The notes below the pieces were generated by a model. It ran no database searches, was not told the DNA's origin, and saw only the letters and a list, made by a program, of their open reading frames with translations. Positions 1 through 9,500 of a stretch of DNA of 37,541 bases are shown piece by piece. Within the stretch, counting starts at the first letter, position 1. Each line of letters starts with the position of its first letter. Both the position numbers and the translations under genes were made by a program. The DNA is from Streptomyces sp. NRRL WC-3618 (GTDB lineage Bacteria; Actinomycetota; Actinomycetes; Streptomycetales; Streptomycetaceae), in NCBI RefSeq assembly GCF_001280005.1, contig NZ_LGDW01000056.1, positions 1 through 37,541 on the forward strand, in the 5' to 3' direction.

Positions 1-3
1 GGT

Positions 4-474
4 TCAGCCCAGGTACGGCTTTTCGCGCTGTTCCAGGAAGTGGTGGAGCCTGAGTCGTTGGGTGTGGTGCATCGGCAACTGCTCGATCTCTTCCGGCAGT
101 ACGAACCGGAGCTCGGTGGACTCGTCGGAGATTGCCAGTTGGCCGCCGGTGATGCGGGCGGTGAAGCAGACGTTGAACTGGCGGCGGACCTCGCCGTCGG
201 TGTAGGCGATGATGTGTTTCGGGTCGGTGTAGGTGCCGACCAGGCCGGTGATCTCGACGTCGAGGCCGGTCTCCTCTTTGACCTCGCGGACGGCTGTGCC
301 TGGCAGGGAGTCGGTGAGGTCCATTCCTCCGCCGGGCAGGGCCCACAGGTCGTTGTCGCGGCGGCGCTGGAGGAGTATGCGCCCGTGGTCGTCGGTGACG
401 ACGGCGGAGGCGGCGACGACCATGCTGTTCGGCTTGGGCGCGTTGGGGTCGTCGTAGTACTCGGTGCGGGCCAC
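4..474 (-). CDS. Nudix (MutT-like) hydrolase
   Basis: The protein is about 156 aa. It carries a Nudix box around residues 45-67 (GGG..D, then REVKEETGL), the metal and diphosphate binding motif of hydrolases that cleave nucleoside diphosphates linked to another moiety. The first conserved Glu of the box (GX5E) is Asp here; the REVKEE core is intact. I chose GTG 474 as start because an AGAGGAAGG ribosome site lies about 7 nt upstream, and this start sits 2 nt after the stop of the XRE regulator. The longer open frame to 579 would lie inside that regulator. The two genes are therefore probably one transcript, with the regulator first. The substrate cannot be told from sequence. Nudix proteins travel with regulators and integrases on actinobacterial integrative elements (for example Pif of pSAM2), which fits the integrase remnant nearby; that link is inference. 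Confidence 0.88.
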   Translation of the reverse strand: MARTEYYDDPNAPKPNSMVVAASAVVTDDHGRILLQRRRDNDLWALPGGGMDLTDSLPGTAVREVKEETGLDVEITGLVGTYTDPKHIIAYTDGEVRRQFNVCFTARITGGQLAISDESTELRFVLPEEIEQLPMHHTQRLRLHHFLEQREKPYLG

Positions 475-476
475 GG

Positions 477-1223
477 TCAGCCTTCCTCTCGTACGGGGGT
501 TGCCGTCGTCCACACGGCGTCGAAGCTGTCGGCGTAGGTGTCGAACATGCCGCTCTCCTGGTGTCGGCGAAGGTGCCATACGGGGGCTGCGTAGGCGTTG
601 ACGCCCCAGGCGTGTGCGTTGACGAGTTGCTGGTCGTCGGCGCGGTAGAGGGAGTTGTAGAGCGTGGTGGCGTGGGTGCGGACTTCGATGCCAGGGGTGT
701 CGGCGAGCGGCTTGTAGTGCATGAGTGCGAGGCGGCAGCGGGATTCGATGCCGTGGCCGAACCGCTCTTCCTGGCCGCGGGCTTGGACGTTGTCGCTGTC
801 GGGGTCCCCGACCGCGATGCGGACGGTGCAGCCTTCGGCGGCGCGTTCGGTGAGGAGTTCGTTCAGCCGCGGGTACGCCTCGTGGAGGAAGACTGCCGCG
901 TAGACGAGGATGTCGATCCGTTCCCGGGCCTGGGCCATCAGGTCGGTGAACGTCGAGACGGGGATATCGGCCCGCTGCTCGTAGAGCGCCACCAGTTCGG
1001 GGCTGATGGCGCGGGCGGGGCGGGCCTGGCGGAGCGCCGGCCAGAGTGCGTGCACGTCTTCTCCCAGGGCCTTGGCCGCCTGGAGGGCGGTAGCACGACG
1101 TGGGATACGCCCGAGGTTCACCCAGCGCTCGACCGACTTGGGGTCGACCTCGACCTGCTGAGCGAGTGCGGCGTACGTCCAGCCTCCCGCCGCCATGACG
1201 GCTCGTAGTCTCTCGTTCGGCAC
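477..1223 (-). CDS. XRE-type regulator with C-terminal DUF5919-like domain
   Basis: This 248-aa protein starts with a Cro/CI-type helix-turn-helix (about residues 1-60: WTYAALAQQVEVDPKSVERW, then a second helix rich in Arg). The C-terminal part (about 80-240) matches the DUF5919, phospholipase-D-like regulatory domain common in Streptomyces XRE proteins (DILVYAAVFLHEAYPRL; YNSLYRADDQQLVNAHAWG). The start is GTG with a strong GGGGGAG site 4-5 nt upstream. It is likely a DNA-binding repressor that controls itself, the coupled Nudix gene and perhaps the divergent small genes. A perfect 12-bp palindrome lies about 50 bp upstream of its start. Ligand and target are unknown. Confidence 0.85.
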   Translation of the reverse strand: MPNERLRAVMAAGGWTYAALAQQVEVDPKSVERWVNLGRIPRRATALQAAKALGEDVHALWPALRQARPARAISPELVALYEQRADIPVSTFTDLMAQARERIDILVYAAVFLHEAYPRLNELLTERAAEGCTVRIAVGDPDSDNVQARGQEERFGHGIESRCRLALMHYKPLADTPGIEVRTHATTLYNSLYRADDQQLVNAHAWGVNAYAAPVWHLRRHQESGMFDTYADSFDAVWTTATPVREEG

Positions 1224-1272
1224 GAGTCTCCCCCTTCGTCTCAGGACGGCACTAGGGACGTTCTACACAGTG

Positions 1273-1284
1273 CGGGACGTCCCG
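1273..1284. promoter_or_regulatory. Palindromic operator candidate upstream of the XRE gene
   Basis: CGGGACGTCCCG is a perfect 12-bp palindrome in the divergent intergenic region (1224-1398). A second GGGACGT half-site lies at 1255-1261, 19 bp away on the same strand. The position, 50 bp upstream of the XRE start and about 115 bp upstream of the divergent leader ORF, suits autoregulation. No binding data are available. Confidence 0.4.
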
Positions 1285-1398
1285 AAGTGGGGTTTCGTGG
1301 AGGTTCCTTCGTCCCGGTGACCGGCGTGAGGATCGGTGCCGACCCTGCGGCACCAACAGACCCAGGGGCACGCATCAACGCCGCCAAGGAGCGTCACC

Positions 1399-1482
1399 GT
1401 GCGAATGAGCGCCACCCCACGTGTTCCCGCCCTGCGACTGGACGCCCGGTCGCGCGCCGCCTCGCCGGGGTGGTCACGATGA
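1399..1482 (+). CDS. 27-aa leader peptide ORF, translationally coupled
   Basis: A very short ORF starts at GTG 1399, 7 nt after a perfect AAGGAG ribosome site (1386-1391). It encodes MRMSATPRVPALRLDARSRA and seven more residues. It ends in TGA at 1480-1482, which overlaps the ATG of the next gene (1479) as ATGA. The good ribosome site and the 4-nt overlap suggest real translation and coupling to the downstream gene, which lacks its own clear ribosome site. The peptide is basic and I recognise no domain. Confidence 0.5.
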   Translation: MRMSATPRVPALRLDARSRAASPGWSR

Positions 1483-1925
1483 CGGCCCCCACCCCTGAGG
1501 GCGACGGGCACACCGTCTCGCCCGATGCCGGCGCCCTGGTGGTCGACCGGCGAAGCGGCAAGGTGGGCGTGGTGATAGGGCATGTGGGGACGTACGTACA
1601 GCTTCGGCCACCGCGCGGTGGCCGGGAGTGGGACGTGCCCGGAGGTGGGGACGGTGACCCCGCGCTCGGTCCTGCGCTACGAGACCTGGACGCTCCAGCC
1701 CGACCGCGAGCCGGACGCGGAGCCAGTCCTGTACGCGATGCAGTGCGCCGTGGACGGAGAGACCTCACCGACAAGCGAGGACTTCGCCGAACCGCAGGAC
1801 TGGGTGCTGCGGCACTGCGGCCAGAACCCGTCTCACCACACCTACCGGGAGGTCATCACCCGCCCCTGGCGGACCTGGCGCCAGGCGTGACCCGCCTCGC
1901 TCGCCCAGGCACCGCACCGCGCTGA
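1479..1925 (+). CDS. Small hypothetical protein, C-terminus probably altered
   Basis: The first 60 residues (ATG 1479) resemble a small Streptomyces family with a GALVVDRRSGKVGVVIGH then YVQLRPPRGGREWDV pattern, usually about 65-75 aa in total. After REWDV (about 1640) the frame continues to 1925, but it then overlaps the well-supported DUF7848-like gene (1654-1890) in another frame. The long tail, rich in Pro, Arg and Gly, is therefore probably not native sequence. A deletion or frameshift near 1640-1650 may have removed the normal end. The function is unknown. It is probably co-transcribed with the leader ORF and the following gene. Confidence 0.45.
   Translation: MTAPTPEGDGHTVSPDAGALVVDRRSGKVGVVIGHVGTYVQLRPPRGGREWDVPGGGDGDPALGPALRDLDAPARPRAGRGASPVRDAVRRGRRDLTDKRGLRRTAGLGAAALRPEPVSPHLPGGHHPPLADLAPGVTRLARPGTAPR
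1654..1890 (+). CDS. DUF7848-like small protein
   Basis: GTG 1654 is preceded 8 nt upstream by GGAGG (1641-1645). The 78-aa product has the family pattern RSVLRYETWTL, then YAMQCAVDGE, a Glu-Asp segment, and DWVLRHCGQNPSHHTYREV before the C-terminus. Such proteins are common next to XRE regulators in Streptomyces and have no known biochemical role. The two Cys and several His could bind a metal, but this is only a possibility. It is the last gene of the plus-strand cassette facing the XRE regulator. Confidence 0.6.
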   Translation: MTPRSVLRYETWTLQPDREPDAEPVLYAMQCAVDGETSPTSEDFAEPQDWVLRHCGQNPSHHTYREVITRPWRTWRQA

Positions 1926-2000
1926 CCCACCCGACTCCCGTCCCTGCCGGGCGAATCCGATTGAGGCTCCCCCGCACTCGTCAGCCCCGGCAGGGACGGG

Positions 2001-2288
2001 CCCTCACGTGCGCGCCGTGCCCATCTCCGTCTCGCCGCCCTCCGCCGTGTCCGCTTCCACGACCTTCGCCACTCCACCGCGACCCTCCTCCTGGAGGAGT
2101 GCGTCGAGTTGGTCGTGATCAAGGAGCTCCTCCGACACGCCCACATCGGCGTCACCGCCACCGTCTACGCCCACGTCCGACTCCACCTCTAGCGCGACGC
2201 CATCGACACCCTCAGCACCGCGCTCGACGGTCCTGCTGGCCACGAGCCGACCTGCGACGACGCACTGTGCGGAGCCATGGTCCGCTGA
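2001..2288 (+). pseudogene. Tyrosine integrase 3' fragment with in-frame stop
   Basis: Frame-consistent translation from about 2001 gives the C-terminal catalytic part of a phage-type (tyrosine) integrase: RFHDLRHSTATLLLEE (the Arg of the HxLRH box), VIKELLRHAHIGVTATVY with the catalytic Tyr, and YAHVRLHL. A TAG at 2190-2192 then interrupts the frame where relatives have a Gln codon (CAG). The same frame continues (RDAIDTLSTALDG) to TGA 2286-2288. The N-terminal core-binding and first catalytic parts are missing. It is a dead remnant that marks a past integrative element. The surviving Nudix/XRE/DUF7848 genes may be its cargo. Confidence 0.75.
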
Positions 2289-2322
2289 CGTTGCCGTCAA
2301 CTACTGCCGTCACCCCATGCAG

Positions 2323-2353
2323 AAGCCCTGTCAGGACATATCTGACGGGGCTT
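2323..2353 (+). terminator. Terminator-like hairpin after integrase remnant
   Basis: AAGCCCTGTCAG (2323-2334) pairs with CTGACGGGGCTT (2342-2353) around a 7-nt loop, with one G-U pair. A short T-run (CAATTTT) follows on the plus strand. It fits a rho-independent terminator of the former integrase gene, and could also stop minus-strand transcription from the orphan gene at 2482-2880. Confidence 0.55.
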
Positions 2354-2481
2354 CAATTTTGCAGTTCGGAATGGCGCGGGAAGGTCGACATCTCTCAGCG
2401 GAACGACGCCCTCACGCCGCATGCGAGAAACCGGCGAGACCCCCGAACAGAGCCTCGCCCATTCCTGCGAGCGTCAAGAAG

Positions 2482-2880
2482 CTATTTATCTTCTCCCTTC
2501 AGCAAGATCTGAACCTTTGACGGAAATTGCGGATCATCCACCATTACCGAACAGATCACAGAGCCACGGAATCCCGCGAATTGCATTCGGGCGTATTCGT
2601 TCGGGTCGTGCAATACGAGCCAACCAGACGAACACGGGAGCGACACCTCGAAGAGGTTCACAGGAAGCGCCACGGGAGGAGCCGACTTCCACACCTCGCA
2701 TTCGACAGGACCGTCAACACTGGCCTGAACGCCGAAGATGAGTGAACTGCCCTCTCGATACCAGCTGCTCGACGCCGGATCCCAGTCGCTGACGTCATCG
2801 TCACTTCCCGCATCTCGTAAGATCAGGCATCCGTGCTCGATTTTTTCCAGGAATGCAACCACAGGGCCATTAGACGCCAT
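2482..2880 (-). CDS. Hypothetical protein, candidate orphan immunity protein
   Basis: This is a 132-aa acidic soluble protein, starting at ATG 2880 (MASNGPVVAFLEKIEHGCLI); purine-rich AAGAAGGA lies directly before the ATG and GGAAAG farther up. There is no signal peptide or membrane segment. The mixed composition (WDPASSSWYREGSSLIFGVQ, GWLVLHDPNEYARMQF) resembles small beta-rich immunity proteins, and it lies 0.5 kb downstream of a polymorphic-toxin/immunity pair, where displaced immunity genes often sit. Base composition is AT-richer than the core genes and codon choice is less biased, suggesting recent acquisition. I do not recognise the family, so the immunity role is inferred from context. 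A longer reading frame to 3015 has a poorly protein-like N-terminus. Confidence 0.55.
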   Translation of the reverse strand: MASNGPVVAFLEKIEHGCLILRDAGSDDDVSDWDPASSSWYREGSSLIFGVQASVDGPVECEVWKSAPPVALPVNLFEVSLPCSSGWLVLHDPNEYARMQFAGFRGSVICSVMVDDPQFPSKVQILLKGEDK

Positions 2881-3297
2881 TCCTTCTTGCTCTTTCCTTG
2901 TGAAAGTTGGGAGACGAACCCACCCTGCGCTCGGGCCCACCACGGGCAACCGTCGAGAGCTCCGGCTCCGGCAGCTAAGCAAGCTGCGACAGTTCAGTAC
3001 TGCCGGCAAGACCATCAGGAGCCCCGCCAGAATATATTTCGACGGGGCTTCTGTGGTCGCACTGAAGAGTTATCTAAATTATCCGAAGTCCGACTCTCCG
3101 GAACCCGCCGACTCCGCCTTTCATGCCATCTATGCATGAATTGAGCCAGTGGCCTATTGCCCGCTTCGGAATCGAGATGCGAAGGCATTCCACCCTCTGG
3201 GCAGATTAATCTCTCATCTCCTCCGGATACGAGCGTTCCCGTCCGGTCCACGATGGTCATGGCTCCCTGGTTCCCCAGCACCCGCCTGAAACCGGAG
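2881..3297. other. Non-coding or decayed stretch between immunity-like genes
   Basis: No convincing gene is visible on either strand. The stretch is AT-richer and holds only short weak frames, for example an 88-codon minus frame at 3015-3281 without a ribosome site or recognisable pattern. A hairpin sits at 3018-3051. The stretch could be the scar of a displaced toxin-immunity cassette, but no toxin fragment can be identified. Confidence 0.4.
3018..3051 (-). terminator. Terminator-like hairpin upstream of orphan gene
   Basis: AGCCCCG (3020-3026) pairs with CGGGGCT (3043-3049), extended by outer G-C and G-U pairs, around an AT-rich loop. It lacks a clear T-run. Its GCCCCG core resembles the other two hairpins of this region (2323-2353 and 3298-3329). 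Confidence 0.4.
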
Positions 3298-3329
3298 AAA
3301 GCCCGTCGGCACTGATGCCGACGGGCTTT
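3298..3329 (-). terminator. Strong hairpin terminator after immunity gene
   Basis: A perfect 14-bp stem, AAAGCCCGTCGGCA (3298-3311) with TGCCGACGGGCTTT (3316-3329), has a 4-nt loop. It lies 13 nt past the stop of the immunity gene and probably ends transcription of the RHS toxin operon. Confidence 0.8.
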
Positions 3330-3342
3330 CTGGACTGCGTTC

Positions 3343-3570
3343 CTACTCAGGGATCCATTCGATCTCCCACTGGGAAGACTCCACGAACGACTCGAGCTCC
3401 GCCCTGTCCGCCACCCAGTAGTCGCCCCCGTCCGTCGGTGCGGACAGGTCGTTGACCAGGTAGATGTAGTACCCGCCGGTGACCTCGGAGTCGTCGTGGA
3501 GTTTCACGAAGTACCCCTCGTAGAACCCCGACAGAATGCGCCCGTATCGCCCCAGTTCAACCTTCGTCAT
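3343..3570 (-). CDS. Immunity protein for the RHS toxin
   Basis: This is a 75-aa acidic, soluble protein (VELGRYGRILSGFYEGYFVK, GGYYIYLVND, DYWVADRAELESFVESSQWE, IEWIPE). Small proteins with this GRILSG..EG..VK..DD...TGGYYI...W.....L pattern occur in actinobacteria next to polymorphic toxins. The ATG at 3570 overlaps the toxin stop by one base (TGATG), so translation is coupled; GTG 3573 is an alternative start that adds one residue. Tight coupling to the toxin end and a terminator immediately after are the classical arrangement for a cognate immunity gene. It presumably binds the C-terminal toxin in the cytoplasm. Gene position supports the role well; the family name is not certain. Confidence 0.75.
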   Translation of the reverse strand: MTKVELGRYGRILSGFYEGYFVKLHDDSEVTGGYYIYLVNDLSAPTDGGDYWVADRAELESFVESSQWEIEWIPE

Positions 3571-6500
3571 CACGGCTCGACAAGGGGGACGTGGTTGTTG
3601 GCCAATGGTTTCCCTACCTCGTCGAAGATCTCGAAGTGGACGTGCGGCACATCAGGCCAGTGGCCTCCCGCAAGGGAATCGGGGTCGATACGGAATCCAC
3701 GGCGGTTGTCGACGCTTCGGAAAATTCCTCGACCCTTGGCCACGTCGCGCATTCCCTCACCGAGGAATTCGCTTCCGGTAGCCATGGCGTCCTCCATGGT
3801 GATCGTGTGCTCGCTGACGAGGCTCGACTTGCGCTTGTGCGGCACGATGTCGACGTTGCTTTCGGCCGTCGCCCTCGTCTCGTCGAGGATGTCATTGCGG
3901 ACGGTACCGCAGTTGTGAACAAGGACCGGTGTTGCCCCCGCCAGCACATAGTACGTGTGGACGTTCTCGACGGTCAGGTCATGTGTGCGCTGCCGCTTGT
4001 CAAAGGAACGGATGGCGGTGAGGGTGACCGAGTTACCGGACGCGGTGTGCAACCGCATGCCCGGCTTGAGGTCGCCGGCCTTGACCCACGCCTTCTCTGA
4101 GTCCACCCAGAACGGGTGGGTCGTCGTGGCGATCAGGGCCTCCGGCTTGCCGGAGTCGCCCTTGATCGTGAGGTCGGCGAAGGACTTGTCGTCCTCGGTG
4201 ACGATGGTGCCCGCGACCTCACGGACCGTCGTCTTGCCGGTCTTCGGGTCGGTCGTGACGACCTTGTCCCCGAGTGCGACCTTCTCGATCGGCTTCGTAC
4301 TGCCGCCAGCCAGAAGAACCCTGGTACCCGGCAGGAAGCTGTGGCACTCGGGCTCGGACTTCTTGCTCTTGCTGAGCGCAGCCGCGGCCTTCTTGCGCGC
4401 TTCCGCCAATTTGTCGGCGGCCTTCGCGAGCCCGCCGTTAGCCTTGCCCAGCGCCTTGCTCGCCTTGAAGTAGCCCTTGGCGCCGCCGATGAGGTCCCCC
4501 ACCAGCCCGGTCACCCGCTTGGCGAGCCTGGCTCCCTTCGCCCACTTCCAGGGAGCCCCGTACTTGGCGAGGATCTTGCCTGCCAGGCCGCCCGCGAAGC
4601 TGCCGGCGATGTTGAGCAAGGTCTCGCCACAGGCGCCGACGTCACCGCTGGAGATGCAGTCCAGAGCCGCGTCCACACCGAGAATGTCCCGGGCGATCTT
4701 GACCAGCGCCTTGCCCGCGGACTTGATGCGCTGTTTGGCGGAGGACTGCTGCGCCTGCGCCGCCGCCACCTCACCGGACGCCTTGCTGAAGTCCGACTGT
4801 GCCTGCACGACCTGCCTGGGAGTGCTGGTGACTGGCACGCCACCACGGCACGTGAGCAGGCCCTCACGGCACTCCGGGGTGATCAAGCCGCTGGGGTCGG
4901 CGTGTGTGACAGGAGAGTTGTTGGCGTACGCGTAGCCGTTGATCTGCTGCGGCTGGGTGTAGTCGATGATCGGGTCGACCGAGATGAACTTGCCGATCGT
5001 CGGGTCGTACTCCCGCGCCCCCAGATGGGTCAGGCCGGTCGAGGCGTCGATCGTGCCGCCGACAAAGCCCTTCTCTCCTGGCCAGGCGCCGGTCGTCTCA
5101 CCGCGCTCGACGCCGAAGGGGTCGAACCGCCGCTGGGAGATCGCTCCCGTTGCGGAGTCGATCGCCAGCTCACCCGTGCCGTGGTGGTCGGACGCGAGGA
5201 AGGAGACCTTCCCGGCGGTGCGGACCGCGACCGTCTGACCGGCGTACTCGTAGTAGCGGGTCGCTTCCTTCTTGGTGCCGTCCGCCGACAGCTTCAGCTC
5301 GGTGCCCGGCAGGTAGACGGTCGTACCGGTCGAGTCCTTGCGCAGAAGGCGCGAGCCACTCTCGTCGTACAGGTAGCTGGTCTTCGAGCCGTTCGCCTCG
5401 GTGACCTCGCTGAGCTTCCCGGTGTCGTTCCAGAGCAGGGACTGGGGGTTGCCGCCGATGGTCCGCTTGGTGGTGCTGCCCGCGTCGTCGTACTCGTACG
5501 TCGACTGCTTGTCCCCGGTCGGGGTCTTCTCGACGACCTTGGTGACCTGGTGCGGTCCGTCGCCCAGTGCGCCGGCGCCGCCGTACTCGTAGCTTCGGGT
5601 GGAATTCTTCGCCGCGTTCAGTCCTGTGTCGTGGTTGACCTCGGTGACGCGGTTGCCTATGGCGTCGGTCTCGTACGACTTCCAGTACGAGGCCGGGCCG
5701 CCGAGCGCGCTCGAACCGGCCGCGGAGTCACAGGCCGTGGGCCCGGTGCCGTCCACCGGAGTGGTGGAGCCTCGGGTGCCGTTGCCGGCCGCTGTCGCCG
5801 CCGTGGCCGCCGGGGTCCACGCGTCCGACAGCCGCTGCCGGCCGTCGTAGGCGAAACACTGGACATCCGGAGCGGTCCGGTTCGCCGTGTCCGATATGGA
5901 CAGGACGTTGCCCGCCTGGTCGTAGGAGTAGTTCGACTCCTTGGCCACGGTGGTGCTCACCACGTCGACCACCGAGCGGGTCAGCCGGTCGGTGCCCTTC
6001 TCGTAGTCGAAGGTCTGCTGGACCTTCTTGCCGTTGCCCGTGAACAGCTCGAACTGTCGTACCTGACTGTTCTTGGAGTAGATGGTGTTGGTGACATACG
6101 GGGTGCTGCCCGTCATCCCCGTCGGACGCTGCAGGGCGTCGTACGTGTACACCAACGCCTCCGACGGCAGATCCGCGACGGCGGGCAGGCCGAGGCCCTG
6201 GATCGTGCCGTCCCGGTTGTACCCGGTGGAGAAGACGTACGTACCGGCCAGTCCTCCCTGGGATGCGGGGACCTGGTAGGCGGTCTTCAGCGGACGGTAG
6301 AACTCGTCCATCGACTGGACGGCGGTGGCGAAGTACTCCGTCGGCGAGATGTAGTTGAAGGAGGCGTAGGCCTGACCCAGCCAGCCCGCCTTGTCGTACC
6401 TGGTCTCGCTCAGCCTGGTGCCGGTGCCTGCGTCGCCCTGCCAGGTCGACTCCGTGCGGCCGAGCTTGTCGTAGACCGTGGAGGTCTTCTTGTTCCGCCC

Positions 6501-9500
6501 GTCCCACGCGGCGACAGGCCGGTCCAGCTCGTCGTACTCGGTGCGCGAGGTGCCCGCGTCGGGGTCGATGCTCGTCTTCTTGCGGCCCAGTTGGTCGTAC
6601 TCGTACCGCCACACACTGCCCTTGGCGTCGGTGACCGTCTCCAGCTTGCCGAGCGTGTTGTACGTGTACTTCGTCGAGTCGTACGGCACGCCCGCGTTCG
6701 GTGAGGCGCCCCGGTAGTGGCGGATCTCGGAGACGTTGCCCTGGCCGTCGGTGATCGTCGTGGTGGGCACGCCGCCGACCGGCGGGTCGACATGGGTCAG
6801 GTCGCCGTCGTAGCTGGTCGTGGTGCGCCACTGCTCGGCGCCGCCGACCGCGAGGATCTCGGCGGTGGTGCGGCCCAGACCGTCGTACTCCAGCAGGCTC
6901 TGCGCGCCGACCTCGCCGTTGCGCACCAGCAGCAGCTCGCCCGAGGCGGGGTCGGCCGCGTTGTACGTGGAGTTGGTCTTCCTGACGTTTCCGGTGCCGT
7001 CGTAGAACGTGTCGGCAGCCATGTGGGTGCCGTTCGGGCCCTCGGTCTGGATCTGCCGGGGGCGCAGCATGCTGTCGTAGAGCTGGTACTCGGCACCGTA
7101 GGAGCCGTCGATCTCGACCTTTTCCGTCTTGATCGAAGTGACCTTGTCCTTACGGACGTTGTACGAGTACTTGATGCTCGGCGTCTGCCTCAGCTTACGG
7201 TCCGCCAGCCACACCGACGTCAGCCGCCCCAGGGCGTCGTAGGCGAGGTCCGTGCGCTTGCCGTTCGGGTCGGTCTGGCCCGACGACATGCCCCAGGCGG
7301 GGGCGTAGTCGGTGACGGTCGGGTGACCCAGGGCATTGGTGACTGTGGTCTTCGTCAGCAGGCCGTTGGTCTCGGAGTAGACGGTCTTCGTCTCCTCCGT
7401 CGTGCCGATCTGCTTGGCGTCCCTCTGGGTCAGCGGACGGCCGAAGTCGTCGTAGGTCGTGGCGCCGGTGAACTGGTAGGTCGCCGTGGTGCCGTCGTGC
7501 GACGTCATCCGCTCGGTCTTGGTGGCGTCACCCTTCGTGGGCGCCGCTCCGAAAGCGAGTTTGTCGTACGAGGTGCGCTCGTCCGCCAGGACCTGTGTCC
7601 GGCGATCCGGCGTGGTCGCGCACTTCACGGAGACGGACTCGCTGCGGGCCGGCAGCGAGAGGATGTTCTTCGCCGTGTTGTCCGCGTACGTGGTACGGGT
7701 GCAACTGTCGTCCTTGGCGGTGGAGAGGTCGCCCAGATCGTCGACGGTCAGGACCCGGCCGGTGCCGTTGGCGGTGTCGTACGTCGTCGTGGACTTCGTT
7801 TCGCGCCAAGTGCCGTCGGACTTCAGGCTGAAGCCGCGGCCGGTCTGGGTACGGACGATCACCGCGCGGGTGGTACCCCAGGGCTGAACCTGGGTGGCGG
7901 TGTAGTGCTTCCAAGGCGTACTGATCGTCTTGGCGACCATCTTGTCGCCGTCATAGGTGGCGACCTCCAGCTCGTGGCCGGTGAACTCCTCGTCGTCGGC
8001 GTACGAATCACCCGTGGAGTCCTTGACCGTCACCGAGCGGGTGTTGCCGGCGGAGTCCTTGTCCCCGTCCATGCCCTGGAGGAACGTGTAGTCGACCCGG
8101 GTCGACTGCTTGTCGGCGGTGCCGCTGGTGACCTTGACCTTGCCGTAGCCCTGCCAGCCGCCCCAGGTCAGGTACTTGGCGTCGGTGATGCCGTCCGGCT
8201 TCGCCTTACGCCAGGCGGCGTCGCCCTGGTAGGAGTAGCGGGTGACCATGGAGTCGTTGCCGCCGGTGCGGTCGGTCTCGATGATCGCCGACACGACGTA
8301 CTTGTGGAACCAGTCCGTGATCGGGTCCACAGAGCCCGGCGGAGCCCACACGACGGGGTAGCAGCGCTTGGTCGACTCGCCCGGCTTGGGCAGCGTGGAC
8401 TTCGTGCAGTCGGCAGGCGCGTAGTTGACGTCGAGCTGAGCGCCGGTCTCGCTGAGGACCATCGAGAGCCGGAAGCGGTGGAAGGGCGCGATGTTGTCGC
8501 CGACGGCGTCGACGCGGTTGGCGAGCTGCTCGCCGAACAGGTCCACGGAGGGCAGCTTGATCGCCGTACCGGCGCGGCCCTCGTTCTCGATCTTCGACAG
8601 CCACAGCGTCTTGGAGTCGTCACCGTTGTCGGTGAACAGATGCGTGAACGTCCAGGCGTCCACGTCCTGGTAGGCCGTGGCGTCCTTGCGCATCTGGGTG
8701 ACGATCGAGGCCAGCCGCTTGGTCGTGAAGAAGGTCTGTACCGGCGAGGTGCACTTCGTGCTCGCCTTGCACTCCTGGTCGACCGGGACGTCGGGCCACC
8801 GGGCGGCGTTCGCCTTGGTGCGCTTGCTCTCCGCGCAGTCGAAGTCGGCGGTGGGCAGGCAGCGTTCGCCAGTGTTGAATACGACCCGCGCCGGGGCCTT
8901 GGCCGCGTAGACCTTGCCGTCCTGCTGGCCGTAGTCGATGCGCTTGAGGTAGCCGCCGCGGTGGTACGCGGTGCCGTTGACGTCCGTCTTGCCATTGAGC
9001 GCGTAGGAGTTCGTCTCGCGGTCGTAGAAGTAGGACATCACGTTGCCGTGTGTGTCCTTGACGTAGTCGAGGCTCCAGCGCCAGGCCTGCTGACAGTGGG
9101 CGCTGGTGAAGGTGGCGTTGAAGCAGGGCTCACCGGAGTCGTCACCGAAGACCGGGGCGGTCCAGACGGAGTTGGTCTCCTCGTTCCCGGTGGCCCAGCC
9201 CGGCAGACGGTTCAGCCCGAAGTAGTACTCGGTGCCCTCCGGCGTGGTGATCTTCCAGTGCTCTCCCTTGTCGTTCGCGCCACCGTTGTCGCCGTTCGCG
9301 GCGCCGGTCAGCTGCTCGACCTTGGTGCCGTCGTCGGAGGCCATGTGCCACTTGTCGGTGGTGTCGTCCTTGACCAGCTCACCGGACGCGCCGTTGAGCA
9401 TGACCGTGGCGTTGTCGAACGCCCAGCACTGTTCCCCGGAGTTCTTGTGGCCGTCGTCCGCGCACGGCTTGTAACGGCGCTCGATGTAGCCGGGGTCGTA

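Noticed and set aside
3015..3281. An 88-codon minus-strand frame between the two immunity-like genes
   Set aside because: No ribosome site, no recognisable pattern, and its end runs through a hairpin; not supported as a gene.
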